Source: Brachyhypopomus gauderio
Taxonomy: Eukaryota > Chordata > Actinopteri > Gymnotiformes > Hypopomidae
Direction: 5' to 3'
Assembly (NCBI RefSeq): GCF_052324685.1
Contig: NC_135212.1
Location: 23,908,816-23,972,815, forward strand
Length of the DNA: 64,000 nt
Part shown: positions 53,511 to 64,000 of the stretch, one piece after another
How the letters are laid out: every line of letters starts with the position of its first letter
Position numbering within the stretch: position 1 is the first letter of the stretch
Position numbers and translations under genes: made by a program
Notes under the pieces: model-generated
What the model was told of the DNA's origin: nothing
Seen by the model: the letters and a program-made list of their open reading frames with translations, nothing else
The model's database searches: none

Positions 53511-54564
53511 GCATGAGCGGATTTGCACAGCCCCCGTGAGCACACAGCAGACGCAGTGCAATGAAAACCAGATGTTGAGTCACAGCACGGTGATGAAGAC
53601 AATGTCTTGTGTTTTGCAATAAATATTTTTGACACAGTCGTACATGAAAATAAGGTGAATGTGAGGAAACACATATTTTTAACATGATTGCAAGATTATG
53701 GAAGATCCCGTTCCTGAAATGAATGTTATTAACAAAATACATGTAGTTTTATTTCAGTCAATAGATAACAAATTGAATATTTTATTTTTTGTAAGAAACA
53801 CTTTTCATAATAATGTAATATTTTTTTATTTATTCCACTAGACATCATAATTATAAACCACATAATATAATTGCAGTTAGCAGATATTCGAGAAGATAAA
53901 ATAATTAAATATATATGACATCAGCCTGTGAAATATAGGAATTCATTTTTATTGGGTTCTGTGTATTCAACATGTCATTGTTTACATAAAATTAAAGGAC
54001 ATCCAAAATACCTTTGTCTTGATCATATTAAGCATGTTTTAAAACCAGAAATACTCTGTAATCTTGTGTCTTGTAAAAATAGAAACAGATATCAATGAAT
54101 GTATATCGTATAAAAAAATTGTTAAATTATATTCAACCAGGAACTTTTTTTAACATAGACAATAAAAATCTAGCAAAAAAGAAAAGTAGTTTGAAAGTGA
54201 AATATTGTGCTGTGCAATTTAAATAGGATTATGTAGATTAGGACTGACTTTATATCAAATGCTTATAGCGGAGAGAGATTTCTTTTTGTTATTGTTGAAA
54301 TAAGTCTTATATAGAGTAGTTACGTTATTAAAATCATTAAAGACATTGCATGTTTCCTGCTCTTCTGGAAGTCAAAATGACCTTATTATAAAGGTCATAC
54401 TGATAAATAGAATTTTAAACAATTTATTTATGAATCCCAGCCTAAAGACATAAATGAGTAATGAAAGGTTGTTATAAATATCAGAAAGTAACAGGATTCA
54501 TATGCCTCAGCTTCTATGTGACAAATATCTTGGAAATAATGGTTTGCTTTGGTCTGTGATCCAG
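53511..54564. other. Convergent 3' region between anpep and arpin
   Basis: AT-rich sequence with no coding exon. It contains the anpep polyadenylation signal at 53618 and a minus-strand AATAAA at 54423-54428 that would end arpin about 137 bases after its stop. Overlapping 3' UTRs are possible. Confidence 0.6.
53618..53623 (+). terminator. Polyadenylation signal of anpep
   Basis: AATAAA (in TTGCAATAAATATT) about 108 bases after the anpep stop codon. Confidence 0.75.
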
Positions 54565-56851
54565 TCAGTCATCCTGAAAACAAGGACACAACACACATTG
54601 TGAGATCACAGGTGGGGGGTGTGTGATTGCCTTCTTCAGGTAGTTTATAGCACCAGTGTTATAAAAACCACTTCAAGAGACATAAACTGCCCCCCAAACT
54701 CCAACCGGAACAAATATGGTTCAGGAAGTGAGTATCTTACCCACTCTTCTTCCTCAGCGCCGTCGCCCTGTGCCGTTGGCTTCGCTGGACTCTGCGTGTC
54801 TGCTTTGTTCACCATTATTTTATCAGTCCATGATGCCCCTGTCTTCTCATCACCCGCAAAATTGCACTTTGTCACAGTGCCGGCATCCAACTTGGAAAAG
54901 GAGACTAAAACAAATCATGATAAATGTGTGTGTGTGTGTGTGGGTGTGTGTGTAAATATGGAGCTATATGGTGGTTACACTTACAAATGAATGGACCATC
55001 TCCTTTGGTCTTCAAACGGAGATCCTGGCCTATCTCCAGCTCTGTCTTCTCCATCTCAGCCTCTGGAACCCAGAATGCGAGAGCTTGTGGGGGGCAGTGT
55101 GTCTCCGTCATCCTGAGCAGCTCCTTCTTATTCACTATGCCCTTCAGCTGCTCCTCAGTAATACGATCCGACTCACCCTTAGCCTCCAGTTCTATAAAGT
55201 GAGCATATGTACAGTAACAGTCAATACACTCATAAGCTGTCTTAAATATCTTTTAAATTTTAGAAAAACATGTATGTGATTATGCTGTATTAAACAAATT
55301 AGATTCTTCCAGTAGCCATTCTTTACTTGGGATGGTGGCTTCACATACTCTTGGAATTCTCTTGACCAGCTCATAGTTTTGGAAATCAGTTCACATGCAG
55401 CTTGTCAACTTAACTATTTAATTTTGTCTGAGAATAAAAATTAAGCATAAAACAATTGGATTACAAAGCCTTGAAAATTTTATTTGGAGAAACAGACACA
55501 ATAATATTACCCATCCATCCTGGGAAAGGGATATTTCATAAACAAATGAGTCACTCTAGTAGGGAACCAAGAGATCACTTTTCAGCAGAGGTGTATATTC
55601 CAGGTTCAGAAAGTAAAAGTACTCACCTGGATTTTGTTCAAGCTTGCTAAATTTTCTAATTAGTGCAATCCAGCTAAAATTTGTTCAATCAACACAATCC
55701 AGGAAGCCTGAGCAAAATCCTGGTAAGGACTTTTACTTTCTGAACCTGGAATATACACCTCTGCTTTTCATACTGCTGTAACTATAACAAATAGAAACAA
55801 ATAAATAGCTGTATTCTCTGAATGCATCTCAAAGGTGAGAAAATGCTAAATGTGTCTCTTATTACGGATGGCTACATGCATACAGTTTGACTTCAGCAGT
55901 TTCTAAGTTAGAATTAGAATTAAGACCACTGAAAAAAACCCCTTTATTGTTCGGCTACTGGCACTCGTGATCGTTTCATCCGAGAACTACACCGAGGTCA
56001 GGTAACACCAATCAGCTGATAGACATGCGGACATCCAAGACTAAAATCTTACGTATACACATATTAAGCAACACTGACAATTATCCAGCTGCTTGTAATA
56101 CTTTGCACGCTTGCAATACGAATACTTACTGTACGATGACATGAGATAACCGGTATTGACCTTTTTGGTTTCACTGAAATTCGGCTCTATCTCGTTGCCC
56201 TTGGAATCATATTTTCTGCAGTGGATTCTAGTGGGCTTGATGTACAAAACGTTATAACGTTCCTGCAACAAAAATGTGTAGAAATAAGATTCAGTAATAC
56301 TAAAATAAACGTTACAAAAAAAGCCCACTAAAACTAAACTTCTTGTTTGTTCCTTTGTTTTGTAAATTATGGTTATTGCCTTTTTCTCTGACAAACAGAG
56401 CCTTCATTGTACTGAACCTGGATACTCGTGGTGTTAGTAGGACATGACCGAAGCAAAAAACTTTAAAGTAAACCTTTTCAACCAAAACAATATAGGTTTT
56501 TGGTGAAGTTAGTAGACCAGTTCCAGCATCTTCTCACCTTTCTGTTGTTGATATCTCGGACTGCATGGCGTGACACATCAACAAACGTCCCTTCCAAAAT
56601 TACCCCAAGGCCTCTGAAATGTTTGGATGATAAAATTCATTTTGATGTAGATCAAGACACTTGTTTGCAATCATGCTTTATGTCTTTAATTTGGGCCCCA
56701 ATGTATATATGGTTAGGATCGCTACAATCTGACAAATGAGGGCAACCTAAAATAATTACCTCTGATATGTAGATGGATCCCATACGAAAGACAGTTTTTC
56801 GTTATGCACCGGTTTATTTTGTAACGCTGTGTTGTCATAAATCCGACTCAT
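54565..56851 (-). CDS. arpin: Arpin, inhibitor of the Arp2/3 complex
   Basis: Cytosolic protein that binds Arp2/3 through a C-terminal acidic tail and slows lamellipodial actin branching. Six coding exons on the minus strand: 56851-56760, 56613-56538, 56262-56130, 55191-54985, 54904-54741 and 54573-54565. They total 227 codons with the stop, all phases fitting (226 aa, the length I recall for human arpin). Markers are MSRIYDNTALQNKPV, LGVILEGTFVDVSRHA, RYNVLYIKPTRIHCRKYD, KGNEIEPNFS, KKVNTGYLMSSY, FWVPEAEME, LKTKGDGPF, AGTVTKCNFAGDEKTGASWT and the acidic end EEEEWDD. The last coding exon is only nine bases (GAT GAC TGA), so the final two acidic residues depend on that splice. It is tail-to-tail with anpep, as expected from vertebrate synteny. 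Confidence 0.96.
54925..54952. repeat. (TG)n microsatellite in arpin intron
   Basis: Short TG tract between the last two large arpin exons. Confidence 0.9.
55586..55763. mobile_element. hAT-like MITE, 178 bp, in arpin intron 3
   Basis: Inverted ends CAGAGGTGTATATTCCAGGT and complement, with pairing continuing through TTCAGAAAGTAAAAGT and an AATCCAG motif toward the centre, so almost the whole element folds back. Flanks CTTTTCAG and CTTTTCAT match at 7 of 8 positions, an 8-bp target duplication with one change. Confidence 0.88.
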
Positions 56852-59176
56852 TTTAGAGCTCGAATTTGTTTTCCACGGAAAACTTCCTGGTTTCTTCCTG
56901 GTTTTACGTACTAAATGAAAGACGCGCGTTAAAATCTGATCTAAAAAGCATATGGACGCAGGACTGGCCTGCTACTATCATTTGGAGATCAGTACCTAAT
57001 CCTGAGCAGCTCAGGGTAAAACATGCGGTACTGCGAGTTTATAGAAATGTTTAACAAATGTTTATCATATAATGCGTACTTATTTTAAACAAAAATCTAA
57101 GTGATTACGAAGCGTGCTTTATTTTAAATTCAATGTGGTCAGAAATTTCTTTGACATTTAAGTGTTTCTCGTGTAAGAGTTGGCAATCTTATGATTGGGC
57201 TACTTGTAAACAAGTAGGCTACATAGAACAGCGAGATGGATTTAGCTTATAATCGGCTTTCTAGCGTCGGCGGTGACGAAGGACCAGGAAACGCTATTCT
57301 TTCAACTGAGAAATGTTTGTTATTAATAAAGTAACATGAGGCCTCATGAATTCCTGCAAGCCCATAGCCCTCCTTCAACACAAACTCACGCGCCATGGCT
57401 GTTCTGAGCGTGCAGATTAACATCAGGAGTGAACCAAAATAACAATGAAAATGTAATGCGCAAAATGGCAATGTAATCCTAAATTGAAATGAAATCACTC
57501 TTTTATTAAAGGATGGGGTGATGGTAATAAAATACGTGGAAATTGCCTAAACAGCAAACAAAAAAGCTCAAAAAGACTCCACAATTAATGCAGCGGATTA
57601 GTGCAAAGCATAAAGCAGCGCTTTACTGTAGGCGGAAGCAGGACACAATGTGAAGTGGTGGCGTTTGGCACCTGTGGGGCTTAAACAGAGAAAAGTGGAA
57701 ACAGATGAACAGTATAACTAATGAATGGGAGATAGAGAGTCTGTGAGCGGCTGAGCACGGTTACTGACTGGGATTCAAGGGTGCGCATTCCTAGCTGGCT
57801 AGAAGCTTAGGAGTAACATCTAAACATAAATTAGATAGGGCAGGAAAAATGGCTTCTCATTGCTAAAAAGAATGAAGGCTACAATTAGGATGTGCAGCAG
57901 TGCTTGTGTATAAACCAGCTCAGTCGCAGGAGGAGGAGAATGTGAGGGAGAGGCACAAGTCTCAGTGACCGTAGAGGTTTGTGAATTGTAAGCCTAATCA
58001 TTCAGCACAGATCCAATTAACGGTCGTTGAAAAAGAACATTGTTCACCTACTTTCTAATCTGAAATGCATATGGTCATATAATGATAAATGCAATGTCTG
58101 GTTTATAAAGCCTTGGCACTTAAGTCTAAACATGGCCTTGAACTAGATCCCCAAGAACATGTGGACATTCAGAAAAGACAGATATAAATCATAGCTAATT
58201 TATAAACAACAGAAGTAAACCAACATAATTTAATTAAATGTAATATGTAATGGAATGTTTGTAATGCATTATGTAGACAATCCAGATATCAATAAATAAA
58301 AAATGTTTCTGAATTGTGGTGAACTTGTTTTACAAATACAAGCTGTGCCTATAAAGAAGCGCTGTGCCTTCTCTTATTAGAGAACGTGCTTGAACAATCA
58401 CGCAAAGCTTTAATCTACATGTTGTCAAAATAATAAATACACTATTATGTGTCAATATGCCAGTAATGAGGAGTTGAAGTGAGATACAGTCCTTGAAAAG
58501 CCAGAAACTAGAACCTTCTTCAGGGACTCATTATCATGAAGACTTGGAGGGAGACAGGAAGTGTGAGTTGAAGGCTGCATTTGTCTTTCTAAAAAGGAAA
58601 ACCCTTCCAGATGTACAAGAAGAAGACTGAAAGACCAAGGTCAAAGTTGTATTTTCTTTACATCAGGTTATAAGAAACACTGCTCGTATTTATGGGTGTT
58701 TCCTAGAATGCGATCCTATATGTGCTGTCTAAGCTCAGGCCATAAGGATTCCATAAGGAATTTGTTCCATTTGTTCATTGCTGGCTTTGAGCATCAACTG
58801 CTACAACTGTTTATACTTCCTGACATAGGTTTACATTTTTGTGAAGTACTGTATGCCATCATAGTTTTGCACAAAGATTCTTCTTGACAAACCTTCTGCT
58901 GTTTCATTGACTGTATATATCCTCTCACTGACACACTGAAATGTTTTTGTTTTGCATGGATTTTACTCAGAATTTCTCAATAATAATATGACAATAACAA
59001 TATGCTTACTAATCACAATAGGTTTACTAACCTGTTTACTGATTAAGATTACATTACTGAAACAAAATATATTGCAAGTCTCCTGCTAAGAGTGATGGAG
59101 GAGACCAATGTCCCTGATACATGACTTACACTTTCTGGGAACCTTTCACATCTAAACCCATTCAGTACAACATCAT
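56852..59176. other. Upstream of arpin, no gene seen
   Basis: The arpin promoter should lie just right of 56851. Beyond it only short frames occur and none resembles a known protein. No repeat family was recognised. Confidence 0.5.
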
Positions 59177-59838
59177 TTAAAGGGATGTCTTGGCTTTTTT
59201 ACATTTATTTGACACAATCTGGTTGATTAGTCGCTTCTCTGTACAGCTTCTTTGAGGTCTTCTTGACTTCTCGAGTACAGATTCTGAACTGGACTTCAGG
59301 ACCTGGTTAAAAAATAATTTCAGAATTTTTCAGTCTATATAAAAGTTCATTCTGGCTGAATTTGAGCTAAAATGTTTCCTGATTTCCTTATAGCTTTGCC
59401 TAGTATGTCATAAAGTTCATATACATTTTATGGCATTTGGCAGACGCCCTTATCCAGAGCGACTTACATTTTACCTCATCTTTATACAAGTGAGCAATTG
59501 AGGGTTAAGGTCCTTGCTCAGAGGCACCTCAGTCATGGCCTCAGGTCTGGGAATCAAACCCACGACCCTCCGGTCACAAGACCAGTTCCCTAACCGCCAG
59601 GCCATGACTGCCCACGCCAGGCCATGACTGCCCATATGGAAATAGAACAATGGTTATCTGTAACAATTGTTATCTGTCTTCATAAACATTTTATTTTAAT
59701 AAATGGATGATTTTTTTTATACCAAAAATGTAATAATAAAAAGTTGATATAAAATATCAAATATCAAAACAGGAGAATTCACCTTTCTCTCTGTGTCTGT
59801 GTCCAGGGTGTTGTGTAGACTTTCACCTGAGCTTGCAC
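59177..59838 (-). other. Possible two-exon gene end, weak candidate
   Basis: In the minus sense, a splice-like exon 59838-59783 (TTTTATAG|GTGC ... AGAAAG|GTGAAT) could join 59302-59177 (TTAACCAG|GTCC ... TAA). The joined frame stays open and gives a Lys/Ser-rich end of about 60 residues with no resemblance I can name. A TATA-like TTTATATAG lies upstream near 59978. This may be chance. Confidence 0.2.
59428..59634 (-). mobile_element. tRNA-derived SINE
   Basis: In the minus sense it has a tRNA-like head (TGGCCTGGCGGTTAGGGAAC, then GTGGGTTTGATTCCCAG), a GAGGTGCCTCTGAGCAAGG body and the teleost tail GTAAGTCGCTCTGGATAAGG. A 20-bp piece at its tRNA end is tandemly duplicated (59595-59614, 59615-59634). 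The head matches the SINE at 48040 but the tail differs. Confidence 0.8.
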
Positions 59839-60486
59839 CTATAAAAAAAAGCTGAATGCACTCACATGTTCTTCAGAGGTGATTCAAATAAACAGACTCA
59901 GACACAGCAAGATAAGAGCACTCCTTTAACTTACATAACAGAACCGTGAGAGTGCTGGCCAACACTGGAACCCCCACTATATAAACAACTCCTCAGCCTC
60001 ACAAGCTGTGGGTTACGGGAGTCATTACATCAATACCTCACTTTATCAAACGCTCTTTGGCTTTGTCTTTGTACAACAACAAAGGGGCTCACTGTGTGTT
60101 GGGCGGGACTGGAGTTGTATGTTTAACCACACGTTGCGTCTCTGACTCCATTCCCCAGGAGCCTCGACTTCATAGAGACGCTCTCTTTGTTCCTGGTGGG
60201 CCTCTAGGTACTTCTTGCATACTGTACACAGACGTGGAGACAAGGCGTGTCAGAGGAGTTCTTCAAAACACAACTTGTGTACTGACTCCCTAAAGATGAC
60301 ATTGTTTTTTTTTTGTTTGTTTTGTTTTGTTTTGTTTAACCATATCTTAGTAAAGATATTTGGTCTTCTGTGTTTTCCTTCCTTGCTGAAGTAAAAATGA
60401 ATAGTATTTTCTATATTTCTGATCTATCTTTCTGATGTTTATCATTTACTGAAATATAGAAATATTTAAGAAAGTTTATGTGTTTT
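59635..60486. other. Intergenic, no gene seen
   Basis: Unique-looking sequence with a T-rich TTTTG run near 60305-60338. No coding or structural feature could be supported, apart from part of the weak candidate gene end listed separately. Confidence 0.5.
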
Positions 60487-61594
60487 TGTCGCAGTGACAG
60501 CTCCGGACCCCTCCTTGTGGGCGTGTCGTTACGTTGTCTGCGTGCCCGTGGGTGTGGGTCGTTATTGAGCGTGTTCGTTAGTTTCACCTGTGCCTTGTCT
60601 CGTGATCACTGGGAAATGTGTTCAGCACCTATTTAATGTGCGTTCGCAATGTCTCGTGCTCGTCTTTGTCTAAAGTTTAGAGGTGTATTCAACTAAGGAT
60701 TTTCATAGTTGAATCTGATTCGTCAGATTTTCCATTTAGTCGACTAATAGTCGAATCAGGGGGTTTTTTAAGAGCACCTTAAACGGGATCTCGTTCTCAT
60801 TCAGGACTTTTTCCCACTTCAAAGTAAAAACCTAATACACTCAGATAAATGAATAAACATGGTAGGTTGGCTTTATTCAGCTTTTATTTATTACTTATTT
60901 ATTTTTTTAATGAAACGTTAGAGAACATTAACCGTCTGTGCGCATATCGAACTGGCACTGTGCAAAATGTCAAAAATATTTTAAATAAAATATGCCTGCC
61001 TAAAATATATATAAAAAGAAATTGCCACACAACAGCAAACAAATTATAAGGAAAGGTTCAAGTAACGGTGTTTAAAAAGCAAACAACAACAAAAAATGTT
61101 TATAGGCCTACTTGCCGAGACGTAACGCGACGAGACGACACACCGAAACGACAAACGGCTGAACTGTTTTTTTCGCCTTACGTGTTTTAAATGGTGTACC
61201 ATGTTGGTTGTTGATTTATTAATGTGTAGTAAGGAAGATGCCTATTGTTAATGCACACACATCATTTAAAAATATTTATTAACAGAAATTAGGATGATTT
61301 TATTTGACAAAAGGCTATATATAACAAAAACAAAGACACTTAATGTAACAACTAATGGTTAGCAGCGTCCTTGGGCACCCCCATGCAGTTAGAATGGTAC
61401 ATTTGACTATGACATTCATAGTCGACTATAGTCGAATCAGCGACTATTGCAGGTCACCCCTACTAAAATTCATGCCTGAGTGAGTGTCTGTAAGAAGTGC
61501 TTGCACTGTCGCATTGAACTTCGTGTCTAAGTGTTCATTAAAGTATATGTTGCATCAGTTCTTCGTTCGTTGTGCCTGCCTCCTCCGCACGTCA
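60487..61594 (+). repeat. 5' LTR of copy 1, interrupted by a hAT-like insertion
   Basis: Matches the 3' LTR at 62866-63202 on both sides of the inserted 60678-61462 element. Shared text includes GCTCCGGACCCCTCCTTGTG and CACCTGTGCCTTGTCTCG. Confidence 0.88.
60678..61462. mobile_element. hAT-like DNA element, 785 bp, within the LTR
   Basis: Ends TAGAGGTG and CACCCCTA. The 8-bp duplication CTAAAGTT (60670-60677) and CTAAAATT (61463-61470) matches at 7 of 8. Inner sub-terminal parts carry repeated TAGTCGAATCAG and TAGTCGACTA motifs in opposite orientation. The empty site is visible in the intact 3' LTR (CTAAAGTTCATGCC). No transposase frame, so non-autonomous. Confidence 0.85.
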
Positions 61595-62865
61595 CAGAAA
61601 GACGAGCCGCAAAATGCCAGGACACACGTCCTGCAGAAAAAAGGGGAAGAAGAAGGCCAAGCGCCGTCTCGCGTCTTCCTCTGCCCCCGTGTATGTGAGG
61701 GAGAAGAACGCAGAGGCGTTCTTTGAAGTGGCGTGGAGAGAGGGGTACCACGCCCTTATGAGAGAGGACATCCCACTGGTGTACCCTGAGGAGGAATCCA
61801 GCGCGCCCATAGTGGTGGGTACAGGCACCTTTGGTCCCTACCGAGTATTACGGTGAGGGAGAGGAAGACGTCAGCCCCCCTTCATCCATTATTCGGTCCC
61901 TACCAAGTATTACGGGGAAGAAGAGGAGGTCAGCCCTCCTCCATTCTTATACTCGGAGTCCACCGAGTATTACGGTGAGCAGGAGGATGACGTCAGCCCC
62001 CCTCCATCCGTTTGCACACCGCCCTCGGAGCACAACAGCGAGAGCGAGGAGGAGGACAGCGCCTCTGAGTGCTCGGAGGTGACAGTCCAGTCTGAGAAGG
62101 CGTTCCCGAGTGGAGTGGACGTTCCTCGTGCACCCTCGGAGGGGAGCAGTATGGACTGTTCAAGCTGCACGACGGAGGAGCCGATGTCTCTAGGTCGGGG
62201 CGGCTCCGAGGAGGAGGGGGAGATGGAGACCTCAAGGGGCGAGCCAGCGCTGTCCCCGGGAGTGCGAGTGGGCGTAGGCCCAGCCCGCAGCCCGACGTGG
62301 GGGTTAGGGGTGCCCGTGGAGGTGCCCCGGACGTGAACCAGCGAGTGGCGTAGAACAAACCCCCTGGTAGCGCCTCGAAAGGCGACCGAAGTGCCCTGAG
62401 GGAAGCAACGGTGTGCATGATCTTCGGGGGCACCGAGCAGCGCAGCACGCGCTGGAAGCTCAGTTCCGAAGACCGGAGGGACTCCACCGCCTATCTCGCC
62501 TCTGACACCAGGAGGGGTCGTGCCACTGCTAGCGCTCTGGCAGGCTGCCAGAATGATTTCGTGGCTGCCTGTGCCTGTTTGTTTGTCCGTCCCAATGTTT
62601 TTCCCTAATCCCCTTTTCCCTCTTGTGCCGTTTGTGTTGAATGTGCCTGTGTGTGTGTTTGTAACTGTGCCCGTGTTCAATGTATTTTCCCCTGTCTTCC
62701 CAGGGAGGGTGTTTTAGAGCTGTTTGCGGCAATTCCCACCATCGGGGGAGATGGCTCTCGGAGGCTCGTGATACCAGCGGCTCTGGACCTGCCCGTCGGT
62801 GTAGGTTCGGGGCTTTCCAGCTGCGCGGGACGCTCTGGGAGTAGCGAACCCCTGGTGGGGGGTTC

Positions 62866-63202
62866 TGTCACGGTGATAGCTCCGGACCCCTCCTTGTGGG
62901 CGTGTCGTTACATTGTCTGCGTGCCGTTATGTCCATGTTTGTAGTTCCGTGGGTGTGGGTTGTTAGTGAGCATTTGCGTTAGTTTCACCTGTGCCTTGTC
63001 TCGTGATCACTGGGGAATGTGTTCAGCACCTATTTAATGTGCGTTCGCAATGTCTCGTGCTTGTCTTTGTCTAAAGTTCATGCCTGAGTGAGTGTCTGTA
63101 AGAAGTGCTTGCGCTGTCGCATTGAACTTCGTGTCTAAGTGTTCATTAAAGTATATATTGCACCAGTTCTTCGTTCGTCGTGCCTGCCTCCTCCGCACGT
63201 CA
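62866..63202 (+). repeat. 3' LTR of copy 1
   Basis: 337 bases from TGTCACGGTGATAGC to CCGCACGTCA. It gives the undisturbed LTR structure used to delimit the other copies. Confidence 0.9.
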
Positions 63203-63380
63203 GTTTTATTTTAACTGGTTGAACACCACCTACACAATTATCTGTCAAAAATGGTAAAAATTTATCTCTAAGCATAGAATAATGTAGACAAATAATAATG
63301 ACTCACAATTGCTGTTTTGTGGACAAAAGACCTGGACATATTCACAGTATTAAAAAAACCTGAAAACATTTTAATAATTG

Positions 63381-64000
63381 TGTCACGGTGACAGCTCCGG
63401 ACCCTTCCCTGTGGGCGTGTCATGACGTCGTCTGCGTGCTGTTATGTCCATGTTTGTACTTCCGTGGGTGTGGGTTGTTTGTGAGCGTGTTCGTTTGTTA
63501 CACCTGTGCCTTGTCTCGAGGTCACGTGGGTCTGTGTAACTCACTTATTTAATGTGCGTTCGCGCAGTGTCGTGTGCTCGTCTTTGTCTAAGTTTCATGC
63601 CAGTGTGAGTATCTCACTGTTGTGCTTGCACCACCGCAGTGAAGCTACGTGTCTATTGTTGAGTAAAGTTCGTGTTTGCACCCCATCATCTACGTGTCGT
63701 GTCCGTTCCTCCGCACGTCACAGAAAGACGAGCCAAAGATAAAGAGGTATGCCTGGATACGCCACCCGGGCGCCTAAAGGGAAGAGAAAGAGCCGTCGCC
63801 ACCACGGCTCTTCCCCGGTCCGTCACCACGAAGCCCCTGTCTCCGAGCAGGAGATGATGAGGAACCCGTTGTGCGCGTACATGCTCTGCGCGGCTCGGGA
63901 AGCGGAGGACGCGGAGATGGCAGAACACCTACGCCAATCCGCGGTCCGCATGTGGAGGGACCAGGACCTCGCCGCGTCCCTAGAGCCCCCGCACCGAGCG
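63381..64000 (+). mobile_element. LTR retrotransposon of the same family, copy 2, runs off the window
   Basis: An LTR at 63381-63720 (TGTCACGG to CGCACGTCA) is similar to copy 1 but clearly diverged, and is followed by the same CAGAAAGACGAGCC junction and a basic coding-like region rich in Arg and Lys. The element continues past 64000, so completeness cannot be judged. It starts only about 180 bases after copy 1 ends, in the same orientation. Confidence 0.8.

Larger units (their letters stand above)
60487..63202 (+). mobile_element. Non-autonomous LTR retrotransposon, copy 1
   Basis: LTRs at 60487-61594 and 62866-63202 begin TGTC and end CGTCA. A 5-bp target duplication GTTTT lies at 60482-60486 and 63203-63207. 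A purine-rich tract (GGTGGGGGG) stands just before the 3' LTR. The internal part is only about 1.27 kb, lysine-rich at first and then with acidic, proline-containing tandem repeats at the coding level; no protease, reverse transcriptase or integrase region is present, so it depends on a helper. The ends look whole; the inside is probably not coding. The LTRs differ by only a few percent outside the hAT insertion, suggesting a fairly young copy. Superfamily (Gypsy-like or other) not settled. Confidence 0.85.

Noticed and set aside
53324-53742. Cys/Ser-rich minus-strand frames
   Set aside because: Antisense of the last anpep exon and its 3' UTR.
59540-59634. Possible tRNA gene
   Set aside because: The A- and B-box-like strings belong to a SINE head; no complete cloverleaf is formed.
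61970-62680. Minus-strand frame of 236 codons inside the LTR element
   Set aside because: Antisense to the internal region of the retrotransposon; Ser/Pro/Thr composition follows the GC-rich repeats.

Overview
The window reads as nuclear DNA of a teleost (ray-finned) fish. The genes are spliced vertebrate genes with GT-AG introns. The repeats are typical of fish: a Tc1 transposon, L2-like LINE tails ending in (ATT)n, tRNA-derived SINEs, short hAT-like elements, long CA/TA microsatellites, and BEL/Pao and other LTR fossils. No prokaryotic, CRISPR or organellar feature was seen. The species cannot be fixed from the sequence.

Layout: (1) 1.5-6.4 kb, + strand: a synaptotagmin-like gene of six coding exons with degenerate calcium sites; its last intron holds a broken BEL/Pao retrotransposon. 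(2) 6.5-13.5 kb: intergenic, with a near-perfect 41-bp palindrome, an L2-like LINE 3' end, a decayed Tc1 element and a TA/TG microsatellite. (3) 15.7-27.4 kb, - strand: choline kinase alpha (chka), 11 coding exons reconstructed in frame, 399 aa. (4) 28.1-29.3 kb: a 279-bp hAT-like MITE with a perfect 8-bp target duplication, and a 33-bp tandem duplication carrying GTCACGTGA E-boxes. (5) 31.0-35.2 kb, - strand: kmt5b (SUV420H1, H4K20 methyltransferase), nine coding exons, 826 aa, with leader sequence reaching about 36.8 kb. (6) 39.5-40.6 kb, + strand: an F-box protein with an intronless coding region, not assigned to a named family. (7) 42.5-43.6 kb: nested LINE remains. (8) 45.3-53.5 kb, + strand: anpep (aminopeptidase N), 20 coding exons, 945 aa. 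(9) 54.6-56.9 kb, - strand: arpin (Arp2/3 inhibitor), six coding exons, 226 aa, convergent with anpep. (10) 59-64 kb: a SINE, then two copies of a non-autonomous LTR element, the first whole at its ends and carrying a hAT-like insertion in its 5' LTR, the second cut by the window end.

The exon joins of chka, kmt5b, anpep and arpin were worked out by hand. Every exon phase is consistent and the totals are whole codons, so these four look intact. The genes are housekeeping or cell-surface functions (phosphatidylcholine synthesis, heterochromatin marking, peptide trimming, actin control) and do not form one pathway. chka-kmt5b and anpep-arpin are each recognisable vertebrate neighbour pairs. As I recall they lie on different human chromosomes, so their joining here is a lineage rearrangement. 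I found no convincing undescribed system. The best second-look items are the GSAMEN motif of anpep, the two-codon uORF abutting the kmt5b start, the 20-nt SET-domain microexon close to a LINE, the nine-base last coding exon of arpin, and the unassigned F-box gene.
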